DNA of 64,000 nucleotides from Spirosoma linguale DSM 74 (lineage in GTDB: Bacteria; Bacteroidota; Bacteroidia; Cytophagales; Spirosomataceae), in NCBI GenBank assembly GCA_000024525.1, contig CP001769.1, positions 3,128,501 to 3,192,500 of the forward strand, given 5' to 3'. Positions 9,819-18,355 of this stretch are shown here, piece after piece; position 1 is the stretch's first letter; each line of letters begins with the position of its first letter. Under the pieces are notes generated by a model that searched no databases, was not told where the DNA came from, and saw only the letters and a program-made list of their open reading frames with translations. The position numbers and the translations under genes are program-made.

Positions 9819-10778
9819 ATGAAAATAAGAAAAGCAGTAATTACAGCAGCCGCTCGCGGGGAACGATTATATCCGGTAGCCGATACCATTCAAAAAGCCA
9901 TGCTCCCCGTTATTGATACGGATGGCTTACACAAACCAGTCATTCAGGCGATTGCCGAGGAGGCTTTTCTAAGCGGTATTGAAGAAATATGCGTCGTTTG
10001 CGCCCCCGGTGATGGAGAACGTTATATCAATGCCTTCACATCTTTACGAGATAATCTGGTAAAGTCGTACAAAGGAGTCGACTGGGCGCGGGAAGAAGCC
10101 GAAAAAATTGACAACCTCATCAGCCGAATTCAGTTCACCGAGCAGCAGGAGCCACTTGGTTATGGACATGCCGTTTACTGCGCCAGAGAATTTGTCAACG
10201 AAGAACCTTTTCTGCTCCTGCTGGGCGATTATCTGTACGTCTCTAATCTGACCAGCAAGCGGTGTGCCGCACAGCTGATTGAACTGGCGATGCAGGAAGA
10301 CTGCTCCGTATCGGCAGTTAACCCAACCATTGAGCATCAGATCGGTCGTTATGGCACCCTGACCGGCAAGCACGTTGCCAACATGAGCGGGGTGTACCAG
10401 ATTGAAAAACTCATCGAAAAACCGTCGCTGAGCGTTGCCGAACTTGAGCTACAGACGCCCGGTTTACGTGTGGGCTACTACCTCTGTTTCTTCGGCATGC
10501 ACGTGCTAACCCCGACGGTTTTTTCCCTGCTTGAGAAGCAGATAGAAGAAGGAAGCAAGAACGTTCTGTTAACTCCCGCCCTCCAGGCACTGGCCGATAC
10601 AGAAAAATACCTGGCGCTGGAAGTTAAAGGAAACCGGTACGACTTAAGCGGACGCCAGGGCCTGCTTCGGGCACAAATGGCGCTGGGACTGGCGGGAGTG
10701 GCCCATGACGAAACCCTGACCTCTATGGTAGAACTGCTGGCCGAAGCCAATACCAGAAAGGCACAATTGGCTCAATAA
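9819..10778 (+). CDS. GalU-like sugar nucleotidyltransferase
   Basis: 319 residues of the NTP_transferase superfamily, most like GalU (UTP--glucose-1-phosphate uridylyltransferase). Visible are the N-terminal strand KAVITAAARGERLYPVAD, KAMLPVID in place of the usual KEMLPI, PLGYGHAVYCAREFV, FLLLLGDYLY, IGRYGTL and IEKPSL. In GalU the nucleotide loop is GxGTR; here the matching stretch is AARGERLYP, so the first glycine is an alanine and the loop differs. It probably makes a UDP- or other NDP-sugar from the sugar 1-phosphate. The next gene begins about 50 bases on and encodes a sugar kinase/pyrophosphorylase fusion, so the pair is probably one operon with linked substrates. Confidence 0.82.
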   Translation: MKIRKAVITAAARGERLYPVADTIQKAMLPVIDTDGLHKPVIQAIAEEAFLSGIEEICVVCAPGDGERYINAFTSLRDNLVKSYKGVDWAREEAEKIDNLISRIQFTEQQEPLGYGHAVYCAREFVNEEPFLLLLGDYLYVSNLTSKRCAAQLIELAMQEDCSVSAVNPTIEHQIGRYGTLTGKHVANMSGVYQIEKLIEKPSLSVAELELQTPGLRVGYYLCFFGMHVLTPTVFSLLEKQIEEGSKNVLLTPALQALADTEKYLALEVKGNRYDLSGRQGLLRAQMALGLAGVAHDETLTSMVELLAEANTRKAQLAQ

Positions 10779-10830
10779 GGCCTTTTTGGTTATATCCAAC
10801 CGTCCAACTAGTTTCCTAGCATCACTCAAC

Positions 10831-13800
10831 ATGAATGTTTTTATAGAAACAATTACGTCTGCCAATACCACTGCCCGCAACCGATCCTTTTTTGAATTAA
10901 GCCGAAATCTGTCGGCCAGAGATTTATTAAAAGACCTGCGTGAGCTGGATGAGTTCAGAAAATCCACGCCGAACCTGTACGATAAAGTCAGAGCCATTCT
11001 CTTTCTATATGCCGGTTTCCGGTTTTTTCTGATGGAAGACCGGGCAACGCCGGCAATCGGCAAAATTCCCTACGCCGGTTTCGAAGATTTACTGTCCCGT
11101 CGGTTTGAGCAGGCAATCGCTACTTTTTTGCAGGATCTGGATAAACACGGTCCTAATGCCACATTGTTTAGTGCATTAGCCGATAGTTATCATCAGTTAT
11201 CATTCCAGATTCTGGCCGATCAGGTTCGTAAGAGCGTCCGTTCCAGCAAAGGTAATCAGTGGATGTTCCGGGTTGGCCATCAGGCCGAACACCCGATCCG
11301 TATTCACCCCAACCTGCTGCAACGCCCGGACAACTCCCTTTTCTACCCTATCCTGCACGAACAAACATCGGTTCGGATGGACCTGACCCACAGTGGCTGG
11401 TCCGATATTTTCTTTCTGGGAATGGACTACCCCGAAGGCGCCCGGGTTATCAATATCTCGATTGACCTGGGGGTCTTTGGCCGCGACAAAGATATCAGGC
11501 CCCCGCTGCACTGTTATGTACGGGTGATCTCGGAGCCAGTCTTACGCCTGACCAGCGTTGACCTGAACACCACCAAAGATATTCACGACCTCGCCGATCT
11601 GTTTAATTTCGGCAACGATTACCTGAGTCTGGTAAAAGCCGGGGTCATTGCCTCCGGCTTGATTCCTCCTTCTTTTGAAGGAACAAACCAGTCACTGGCA
11701 GAGATCCTGACCCGTATTGTGGCTCCCGGCATGGGTATTGAACTGGTCACGAAAGTAAACGACATTCCAAAGGGTTCGCGCTTTGCGGTTTCCACAAACC
11801 TGCTAGGGTCCATTATCAGTCTGCTGATGCGGGCAACCGGACAAACGCAAAATCTGGAAGGCGGCTTGCTGGAAAGCGAACGGCGGCTGGTAGCATCGAG
11901 GGCTATTCTGGGCGAGTGGATTGGTGGCTCCGGCGGTGGCTGGCAGGATTCCGGGGGCGTTTGGCCGGGCATCAAAGCCATTCAGGGTACGTTTGCGCAG
12001 GAGGGCGACCCCGAGTCGGGCATCAGTCGGGGTACACTCCTCCCCCGCCACCGCGTACTGGAAGGCAGCGAAGTACATCCCGAGATTCAGGAAAAAATCA
12101 TGAACTCGCTGGTGCTTATGCACGGGGGTATGGCCTCTAACGTGGGGCCGATTCTGGAAATGGTCACCGAAAAGTACCTGCTTCGGGGCGATAAAGAGTG
12201 GGCGGCCCGTCAGCAAACAAACCAGATTTTCGACAATATTCTGGGCGCGATCAAGGAAGGAGACATTCGAAAACTGGGCGAAAATACCGCTCGGAACTGG
12301 GAATTTCCCATCAAAACGATTATTCCCTGGGCGTCAACGTATTTTACCGAGCAGATCATTGCCAAAGCAAAAAAACAGATTGGCGACGATTACTATGGTT
12401 TCCTGATGCTCGGAGGCATGTCTGGCGGAGGTATGGGTATGTTTGTTAATCCGGACCGCTACGAGGAGTATAAGCTGCAAGTGCTGGAGATGCTTCGTAA
12501 AACAAAAAACGAGCTGTCCGATTCCCTGCCCTTTGCTATGGAACCTGTGGTGTACAACTGGAGCATTAACCCGAGAGGCACCTGGGCTACCCTGCAGGAA
12601 GGCAATCAGGCGCTCATGCCGGAACAGTATTATGGCATTCAGGTATCGGAACTGGTGCGTAAAGACCCTAGCTCTATCCCGTATGTACGTCGGGCGGAGA
12701 TCGACTTTTTTACGACCTATTGCGATCAGAACAATCTGGCTTACCCGCTGCTGCGCACCATTGTCAGTAACCTCTTTAAAGTATCTGACCCGACCTCTCA
12801 GGGTAACCGGGGTGCCGAAAACGATAAAGCTGACCGTATTAAAAAAGAGAACGGCTTCGACTATATCCAACACGGAGAAATTCGGGAAGAGCTTCAGAAA
12901 GGCCGCATCGGGCTGGCCCGAAACCGGCTGTCGGCAGAAACAACGATTGAGGATGTGCTGCCGGAAGATCTGGTTCAATTCGACGCGCTGGCCGCGTCAA
13001 CCCAAGCTGGTGAGCAGGCGATCCGGTCGGGCCGGGTAGCTATTATGAGCCTGGCTGCCGGGGTTGGCAGCCGCTGGACCAAAGGAGCCGGGGTAATCAA
13101 GGCGATCAATCCATTCGTTGACATAGATGGGGAACACCGGAGCTTCCTGGAAATTCACATGGCCAAGACCCGAAAGGTAGCCGAGCAGTATAACGCGACT
13201 ATTCCGCACCTTGTCGCAACCAGCTATCTGACCCACGAGCCTATCCGGAAAAAACTGGAGCAAACGGGCAACTTCGGTTACGGCGGGCCTGCTTTTCTAT
13301 CGCCGGGTCGTTCTATTGGGCAGCGTTTTGTACCGATGGAACGCGATTTGCGGTTTATGTGGGAAGAAATGCCCCAGGAAACGCTGGACGAAAACAAACA
13401 AAAAGTGCGGGATGCCGTACGTCAGTCGATGATTGCCTGGGCGAAGGCAAAAGGCGAAGGAACCGATTACGTAGACAATATTGCAGCTCAACGGTTTTCT
13501 CCGCTGGGCCACTGGTACGAGGTGTCTAACCTGTTGCGAAATGGCACGCTGGCCAAACTCCTTGCCAGTAATCCACAGGTGGAAACCATCATGCTGCACA
13601 ATATCGATACCCTCGGCGCCAACCTCGACCCGGCCGTTCTTGGGTATCACCTTGAATCTGGCAATGCACTAACGTTTGAGGTTGTTCCCCGTCGGATTGA
13701 GGACAGAGGGGGCGGACTTGCGCGGGTAAATGGCCATGTCCGTCTGTTGGAGGGTTTGGCGCAGCCTCGCGAAGACGACGAACTGAATCTGAGCTATTAC

Positions 13801-14190
13801 AACACCATGACCACCTGGATTCAGATTGATCCGCTGCTCCAGTTGTTTGGCCTAAGCCGCGCTGATCTGCAAAACGGCGACGAAGCTCAACTGGCTAAAG
13901 CGGTGCGCAGCGTAGCCCACCGGATTCCTACCTATGTAACCATTAAGGATGTAAAATACCGCTGGGGACATGGACAGGAAGATATTTACCCCGTTGCGCA
14001 GATCGAGAAATTATGGAGCGATATGTCGGCGCTGGCCGATGTTAAATGCGGCTATATTGCGGTCCCCAGATACCGTGGGCAGCAGATGAAAGATCCGGCT
14101 CAACTGGATTCGTGGGTTACAGACGGTAGTAAAGACTATGTAGCCTCGCTTTGCACATTTTCTACTATCCAATCCGAACCGCAACATTAA
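10831..14190 (+). CDS. Fucokinase-like GHMP kinase fused to a UDPGP-family pyrophosphorylase
   Basis: 1,119 residues from ATG 10831; a TTG at 10786 in the same frame would add 15 residues. Residues 1-170 are a helical lead of unknown role. A GHMP sugar kinase follows: VRMDLTHSGWSDIFF at about 181 (like the substrate loop of Fkp-type fucokinases), IPKGSRFAVST at about 312 (phosphate-binding loop), GGGWQD at 368-373, and GGMSGGGMGMF at 528. After a linker, residues 739 onwards show MSLAAGVGSRW and later NIDTLGANLDP at about 923, the loop and metal site of eukaryote-type UDPGP pyrophosphorylases. The likely job is salvage: phosphorylate a free sugar at C1, then couple it to a nucleotide. In Fkp/FKGP the order is reversed (pyrophosphorylase first). 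The sugar is unknown; a fucose-like or galactose-like sugar is possible. Ends at a long stem-loop terminator. Confidence 0.75.
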   Translation: MNVFIETITSANTTARNRSFFELSRNLSARDLLKDLRELDEFRKSTPNLYDKVRAILFLYAGFRFFLMEDRATPAIGKIPYAGFEDLLSRRFEQAIATFLQDLDKHGPNATLFSALADSYHQLSFQILADQVRKSVRSSKGNQWMFRVGHQAEHPIRIHPNLLQRPDNSLFYPILHEQTSVRMDLTHSGWSDIFFLGMDYPEGARVINISIDLGVFGRDKDIRPPLHCYVRVISEPVLRLTSVDLNTTKDIHDLADLFNFGNDYLSLVKAGVIASGLIPPSFEGTNQSLAEILTRIVAPGMGIELVTKVNDIPKGSRFAVSTNLLGSIISLLMRATGQTQNLEGGLLESERRLVASRAILGEWIGGSGGGWQDSGGVWPGIKAIQGTFAQEGDPESGISRGTLLPRHRVLEGSEVHPEIQEKIMNSLVLMHGGMASNVGPILEMVTEKYLLRGDKEWAARQQTNQIFDNILGAIKEGDIRKLGENTARNWEFPIKTIIPWASTYFTEQIIAKAKKQIGDDYYGFLMLGGMSGGGMGMFVNPDRYEEYKLQVLEMLRKTKNELSDSLPFAMEPVVYNWSINPRGTWATLQEGNQALMPEQYYGIQVSELVRKDPSSIPYVRRAEIDFFTTYCDQNNLAYPLLRTIVSNLFKVSDPTSQGNRGAENDKADRIKKENGFDYIQHGEIREELQKGRIGLARNRLSAETTIEDVLPEDLVQFDALAASTQAGEQAIRSGRVAIMSLAAGVGSRWTKGAGVIKAINPFVDIDGEHRSFLEIHMAKTRKVAEQYNATIPHLVATSYLTHEPIRKKLEQTGNFGYGGPAFLSPGRSIGQRFVPMERDLRFMWEEMPQETLDENKQKVRDAVRQSMIAWAKAKGEGTDYVDNIAAQRFSPLGHWYEVSNLLRNGTLAKLLASNPQVETIMLHNIDTLGANLDPAVLGYHLESGNALTFEVVPRRIEDRGGGLARVNGHVRLLEGLAQPREDDELNLSYYNTMTTWIQIDPLLQLFGLSRADLQNGDEAQLAKAVRSVAHRIPTYVTIKDVKYRWGHGQEDIYPVAQIEKLWSDMSALADVKCGYIAVPRYRGQQMKDPAQLDSWVTDGSKDYVASLCTFSTIQSEPQH

Positions 14191-14213
14191 GTAAGCCAGT
14201 ACCGGCGAGTTGA

Positions 14214-14286
14214 GTGGCACAAAGAATAAGTCTGATATTGATGTCTCTGGTTGGACAATCAATATCAGACTTATTCTTTGTGCCAC
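14214..14286 (+). terminator. Intrinsic terminator with 29-bp perfect stem
   Basis: Left arm 14214-14242 and right arm 14258-14286 are perfect 29-bp inverted repeats with a 15-base loop, followed by GTTTTTTG. It starts 24 bases after the kinase/pyrophosphorylase stop codon. The stem is longer than most terminators. Confidence 0.85.
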
Positions 14287-14328
14287 GTTTTTTGAGCGTA
14301 TTCTTATAGGGAGTCAGTGCAGGATTTA

Positions 14329-15165
14329 GAGCCTGTTTAAAAATGGGGTGAGGCCCTAAAAGAATAGAATCAGCCTATCTTGTGGGTTAATCCGACCAAA
14401 GATGTACCCCACAGACCTGACTGATTCCGCTTGGCAAGTTATCCAAGAAATCTTGGCTGACAAGCGTAAACGAAAGTATTCACTTCGTGCGATTCTCAAT
14501 GCATTACTGTATTTGACCAAAACCGGTTGCCAGTGGCGACAGATGCCCAATGATTTGCCGCCTTGGCCTTTGTGCTACTACTACTTCTGGAAGTGGCGTA
14601 ACGAGGGGACTTGGGAACGACTCAACAAGTCGTTGGTCGAACGTAGACGACAAAAAGCGAAACGGGAAGCTTCACCCAGCGTGGGCGTCATTGATTCACA
14701 GAGCATTAAGTGTAGTGAGTGGGGTGTAGTGCCCAAAGGCTATGATGGCCATAAGAAGGTTAACGGACGTAAGCGGCACATCATCGTGGATACATTAGGC
14801 TTGGTTTTAGTAGTCGTAGTTCATGCGGCTAATCAACATGACAGTCCAGCCGCCAGAGCGGTACTAACTCGGTTAGCTGGTCAAGGTTACGAGCGAATGA
14901 ACAAGATTTTAGCCGATAGTGCGTATGGCAAGAAGTTAGCCCGTTGGCTTAAAAGGTCTTATGGGCTACTCTTGGAAGTGGTAAAGGTGAGCGAGTTAGC
15001 CGGTTTTCAAGTCTTGCCCATGCGCTGGAAAGTCGAGCGAACGTTTGCCTGGATGAATTGGTCGAGACGGCTTAGTAAAGACTATGAATGTGGAGTCAAT
15101 TCGCACGAATCGTTCGTGTATTTGTCCAACATCAACCGGATGCTCAAGCATTTTTAAACAGGCTC
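14329..15165 (+). mobile_element. IS5-family insertion sequence, complete (837 bp)
   Basis: The ends are perfect 17-bp inverted repeats, GAGCCTGTTTAAAAATG at 14329-14345 and its complement at 15149-15165. TTA flanks the element on both sides (14326-14328 and 15166-15168), consistent with the short TA/TNA-type target duplication of the IS427 group of IS5. It encodes one intact transposase whose stop codon lies inside the right repeat. It sits in non-coding DNA after a terminator and does not appear to break a gene. Confidence 0.92.
14402..15157 (+). CDS. IS5-family DDE transposase
   Basis: 251 residues, in one uninterrupted frame. The N-terminal DUF4096-type region (LTDSAWQVIQEIL, then GCQWRQMP and WPLCYYYFWKW) is followed by the RNase H-fold catalytic part: VIDSQSIK holds the first Asp, ILADSAYGK the second Asp, and RWKVERTFAWMNWSRRLSKD the Glu with its YREK-like surroundings. 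Length and layout match IS427-group transposases made from a single frame, without the frameshift used by some relatives. The intact frame and matching ends suggest a recent insertion and a possibly active element. Confidence 0.93.
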   Translation: MYPTDLTDSAWQVIQEILADKRKRKYSLRAILNALLYLTKTGCQWRQMPNDLPPWPLCYYYFWKWRNEGTWERLNKSLVERRRQKAKREASPSVGVIDSQSIKCSEWGVVPKGYDGHKKVNGRKRHIIVDTLGLVLVVVVHAANQHDSPAARAVLTRLAGQGYERMNKILADSAYGKKLARWLKRSYGLLLEVVKVSELAGFQVLPMRWKVERTFAWMNWSRRLSKDYECGVNSHESFVYLSNINRMLKHF

Positions 15166-15327
15166 TTATACTTAGCTGATCATACCGATTTTGCGTTACA
15201 GAGCACAAGATTCATATTAACCGACCGTCCAGTAAACCAGTACTAAATATTTATTGGATGGTAACTCTAAATCTTCAGGAAATACGAATTTGCATACAAG
15301 ATTTTCACTGTAACTTCTACCTAACAA

Positions 15328-15588
15328 ATGATAATGATCTGCTTCAAATATTCCGACTCGTCAGGCGACGTACAGGAATGTAGCTACGGAGGTCCTAACC
15401 TCGAATCAGGCCTGGACATGTTAACTGAGCTGATAAATCATGGCTGGAAATTGACTGATATCCGGATCATTGGCGCCAATAAGAACCTAATCAATCTACC
15501 GTTAAATGCATTTGATGGTAACTACTTCAGTGAGCCATTAGGAAAGCTTCAGCAGGAATGGGAAGATATTCTTCTTCCGGTTTCCTGA
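15328..15588 (+). CDS. Hypothetical protein
   Basis: 86 residues, not recognised. It starts MIMICFKYSDSSGDV and contains a regular alternation of hydrophobic and charged residues (LDMLTELINHGWKLTDIRII), suggesting a small alpha/beta fold without membrane segments or cysteine motifs. It is the first gene after the insertion sequence and lies upstream of a receiver-only response regulator in the same direction, with 300 bases between. The GC content is lower than in the flanking housekeeping genes. It could be accessory, but the codon pattern looks like a real gene. Confidence 0.5.
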   Translation: MIMICFKYSDSSGDVQECSYGGPNLESGLDMLTELINHGWKLTDIRIIGANKNLINLPLNAFDGNYFSEPLGKLQQEWEDILLPVS

Positions 15589-15893
15589 AAGTAAAGCCAA
15601 ACGGAGTTGGGAAACCAATAAGTTGGCTTCCCCCCGTTCTACCCTTTCAACAGGCAGATAGTACAGACTAACTTTCTATACTCGCAAAAGTCCCTCCTTT
15701 TAATTCTCCCGAAGACTACTATTCTTCAAGAAAACTGCAGGAATAAGTTGTATCAACTGATATGGCTCTATACGCTATGGTCAGCAATCACCTATTGTGT
15801 ACGCTTACTAAATCGTATGTTTTGCCTTATATCAATACAACTAGTTTCAACGTTACTCAATGTAACGTCAACTACCTACCGGCAAACTTAAAC

Positions 15894-16370
15894 ATGAATC
15901 AAATTTCCTGTGCGTGCGTCTTTCACGTCGACGACGATGAAGACGATCGTTTTTTGTTGCAACAAGTATTTCGTCAGTATAGTCCAGCGTGTGAAATTAA
16001 ACCGCTGGCCAATGGCGAGGAACTACTGGAGGCTTTAGCAACTGCTCCTGTCCTACCCTCGCTAATTCTGTTAGATTTGAATATGCCCATTATGGGTGGG
16101 TTTGAAGTACTACGCTCTATCCGTCAGGAGCCCAGATACGACTCTATCCCGGTCGTTGTGCTAACAACGTCTGATCAATTGACAGATCGTCAGATGGCTT
16201 CAGAATTAAAAGCTGATGGATTTATTCCTAAACCACCTACGCTGAAGCAATTAAATCAGATTGTTCTTGAGTTAAGACAAAACTGGCTAGAGGGTAAATG
16301 TGCAGCTATTACGCAACCTCTTCATACGCCCCCAACCGACATACCTGCAAAGTCTATATCTGTCAAGTAA
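15894..16370 (+). CDS. Receiver-only response regulator (Rcp1-like)
   Basis: 158 residues from ATG 15894; the open frame continues upstream to 15762, but the extra 44 residues have no family match and lie in AT-rich DNA. The receiver core is complete: the acidic pocket HVDDDEDD at residues 11-18, the phospho-acceptor Asp61 in LILLDLNMP, the switch Thr in VVLTTSD, and the Lys in FIPKPPT. No output domain follows, only a short tail. Such single-domain regulators pass phosphate in a relay or bind a partner. No histidine kinase is near. It is convergent with a second receiver gene 14 bases away. Confidence 0.9.
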   Translation: MNQISCACVFHVDDDEDDRFLLQQVFRQYSPACEIKPLANGEELLEALATAPVLPSLILLDLNMPIMGGFEVLRSIRQEPRYDSIPVVVLTTSDQLTDRQMASELKADGFIPKPPTLKQLNQIVLELRQNWLEGKCAAITQPLHTPPTDIPAKSISVK

Positions 16371-16384
16371 CGTTGAGCGGAAGT

Positions 16385-16783
16385 TCAATCGAGTAGCCAG
16401 CTGAGGCATATTTTTTCTGAAACCAAGTCAAGCTCTACTAAATCGCATGGTTTGGTGATATAATCAGCGGCTCCTGCCTGCTTGCAGGCTTGTGGTTCAA
16501 TTGCCAGGCTGGAATACATGACTACGGGAATGTTCTGGCAGCATTCATGCGCTAAAAATAGTTTTAGCCAGTCCAGACCATCTTCGCCGGGCAAAATAAA
16601 CTCCAACAGGATAAGCTTATAGCTGTGTTCTTCATTTTGCCATAATTGAGAATTTATGAACTCATCACCCGATACAAACCGGTAAATTACCAAATTGGAT
16701 GTTTGTTTTTGCAGCCCCTGCTCCAGGAATAAACAGTCATCATCATCGTCGTCAATAACAATCACTTGTTTTACATTATCCAT
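16385..16783 (-). CDS. Receiver-only protein with Glu in place of the phospho-acceptor Asp
   Basis: 132 residues with a receiver fold: VIVIDDDDDDCLFLEQGL gives an acidic pocket (Asp11-16), YSS supplies the switch Ser, and YITKPCD the conserved Lys. At the phosphorylation site the sequence is LILLEFILPGEDG, so Glu61 (codon GAG) stands where Asp is expected. The protein cannot be phosphorylated at that site in the normal way and may mimic an always-active state or act by protein binding. There is no output domain. It is convergent with the intact receiver gene at 15894-16370 and upstream of a short hypothetical gene on the same strand. Confidence 0.87.
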   Translation of the reverse strand: MDNVKQVIVIDDDDDDCLFLEQGLQKQTSNLVIYRFVSGDEFINSQLWQNEEHSYKLILLEFILPGEDGLDWLKLFLAHECCQNIPVVMYSSLAIEPQACKQAGAADYITKPCDLVELDLVSEKICLSWLLD

Positions 16784-16834
16784 ATTTCATAACATTTCAG
16801 TATAAGCTGCGCCAATCTGGCTATACCCTAAAAT

Positions 16835-17080
16835 TCACCGGGCTGATGCTGTGATCAATAAATCGTGACCTTTTGTATTCAACTCCCAGTCGTTGAACGC
16901 TTCATTCCAGCTGAAGAGCAATTGACGTTCGCTGGCATTCCCATAGTCGTTGGTAACGGGAAATTTTATAGCGTAATGATGTTGCTGTCCATCATTAGTT
17001 TTTGGGAGTTGCTTAAAAGCATCTATTAATTCATCCAGACTTACTTCCAGATTTACTAGGGGATGGGTGTTCATTTTCAT
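16835..17080 (-). CDS. Hypothetical protein
   Basis: 81 residues (79 if the second Met is used), not recognised. It begins with a helical stretch (VSLDELIDAFKQLP) and ends with a strand-rich part containing LLFSWNEAFNDWEL. No signal peptide, membrane helix or metal-binding motif is seen. It lies just upstream of the Glu61 receiver gene on the same strand, 51 bases apart, so the two may be transcribed together, but no function can be named. Confidence 0.5.
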   Translation of the reverse strand: MKMNTHPLVNLEVSLDELIDAFKQLPKTNDGQQHHYAIKFPVTNDYGNASERQLLFSWNEAFNDWELNTKGHDLLITASAR

Positions 17081-17305
17081 GGCTATGTTGGTTTAAGCTG
17101 TATTCAATTAACGAATTGATGACACAGTGGTTCGATAATACCAGTTACTGAGTCAATACAAAACCGAAAAAAATGTTACTGCCTGCCATCGTCCTAACAT
17201 AGAATTAGTCAACGATATGAACCATTACCCCCTTCTTTTCTTAGCATAAAACAATTATCATCTATTTATTTTACAGCTATTTAAACCCGATAAACTGCCC
17301 AAAAA

Positions 17306-17359
17306 AAACACGGACTCACTATAACTTTCCCAGCGGGAAGCCATAGCGAATCCGTGTTT
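17306..17359 (-). terminator. Terminator after the LytTR gene
   Basis: Arms 17306-17317 (AAACACGGACTC) and 17348-17359 (GAATCCGTGTTT) pair with one mismatch, and an inner CTTTCCC/GGGAAG stem adds to it. Read on the minus strand it ends in a run of eight T, so it serves the LytTR gene. Confidence 0.78.
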
Positions 17360-17410
17360 ATCAGGTAGGTCAGACCAGATTACCTGAATTGAATAAGTCT
17401 GAATTGTCGA

Positions 17411-17836
17411 TTATTTATAAGGTCTGATAAGCTGGCTTGGGGCAAGCTGTATAGTCCAGGCTGGGCCCCGCTGAGGTAAACTGCGTCGGTCTTCCTGTTT
17501 TTGAAGTACCGCGAGTAATTCGGCACTACGACGCCGGGCAACCGGCAATGTCGTACCATCACTTAATTCGATTTCCATTTTTCTGGCATCCCACCGAATC
17601 ACCTTAACAATATCTGTGGGATTAATCAGACTGGATTTACTTACTCGAATAAAATCCGGCAACTGCTCAGCAAAGTAGATCAGACTTTTGCTCACCAGCA
17701 GCGGTTTGTCTAATTCTCTTAGATAAATCAAGGTATAGTTACCGCTCCCCTGTAATCTACGAATACTTTGGGCATCCTGAATATGCCGGTAGCCAGGAAT
17801 CTGGATAGGTAATGTTAAGTTAAGTTGAGTTCGCAT
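17411..17836 (-). CDS. LytTR-domain DNA-binding protein without receiver
   Basis: 141 residues. The LytTR fold covers about residues 12-110: IRRLQGSGNYTLIYL near the start, LLVSKSLIYFAEQLPDFIRVSKSSLINP in the middle (in which RVSKSSLIN is the family hallmark), and the ending ELSDGTTLPVARRRSAELL. LytTR proteins usually follow a receiver or a membrane domain; here the domain is alone, as is frequent in Cytophagales. The separate receiver proteins nearby (15894, 16385, 18356) could be its partners, which is inference. The 30 C-terminal residues are basic and probably disordered. The targets are unknown. It has its own terminator and a long upstream region. Confidence 0.88.
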   Translation of the reverse strand: MRTQLNLTLPIQIPGYRHIQDAQSIRRLQGSGNYTLIYLRELDKPLLVSKSLIYFAEQLPDFIRVSKSSLINPTDIVKVIRWDARKMEIELSDGTTLPVARRRSAELLAVLQKQEDRRSLPQRGPAWTIQLAPSQLIRPYK

Positions 17837-18355
17837 AGAAAAAAAAAGTCAAGGTAATCAGCGATAAAACTGATCTACTTTATTGATTATAGCAGGATAA
17901 CCGATAGGTCAAATCCCGATCTTGCCTTTACTTGCCCTGTAGGAAACCCTATAGGTAAGAACGCAGTAAGTGTGGGTAACCACGTTCTTAAGGATGCATT
18001 GTGTGGATAATAAACGGAAGCAGGGTAATTCGCAGCTCAAACAGGTACTTCAATTAGCTTATTTATGGCGACTTTTTCTGGCTGAATGACGTCCATAATT
18101 GAAGCTCTGGTATCACTAATTAACCGGTTTTTCATAACGAGAATGGTTTTTCTGACACGATCTTATGTTGTAAAAGCATGTTGATTTATACTAACTGGAA
18201 GCAGCTACTTTATGTTTAAAACGCTACTAATGAACGTATTAAACTATAAAATCTATAGACAATAAACCTATATACAAACAGATCAAGTTATCTCAGCTGG
18301 CAATGCCTTGACTACGAATCGAATCAGTGATCACTAGTTTATTCGTACGAGCAGA
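17837..18355. other. Long non-coding region upstream of the LytTR gene
   Basis: 519 AT-rich bases without a credible gene. It contains an inverted repeat TAAGAACG (17956-17963) / CGTTCTTA (17983-17990) with an inner GTGG/CCAC pair, and an 8-bp direct repeat GGTTTTTC at 18126-18133 and 18145-18152 (19 bases apart). LytTR proteins bind pairs of direct repeats, so these could be regulatory, but this is only a suggestion. Confidence 0.4.

Noticed and set aside
12334..13039. Overlapping long frames on both strands inside the kinase/pyrophosphorylase gene
   Set aside because: The in-frame protein has continuous GHMP and UDPGP motifs across this stretch; the others are shadows.
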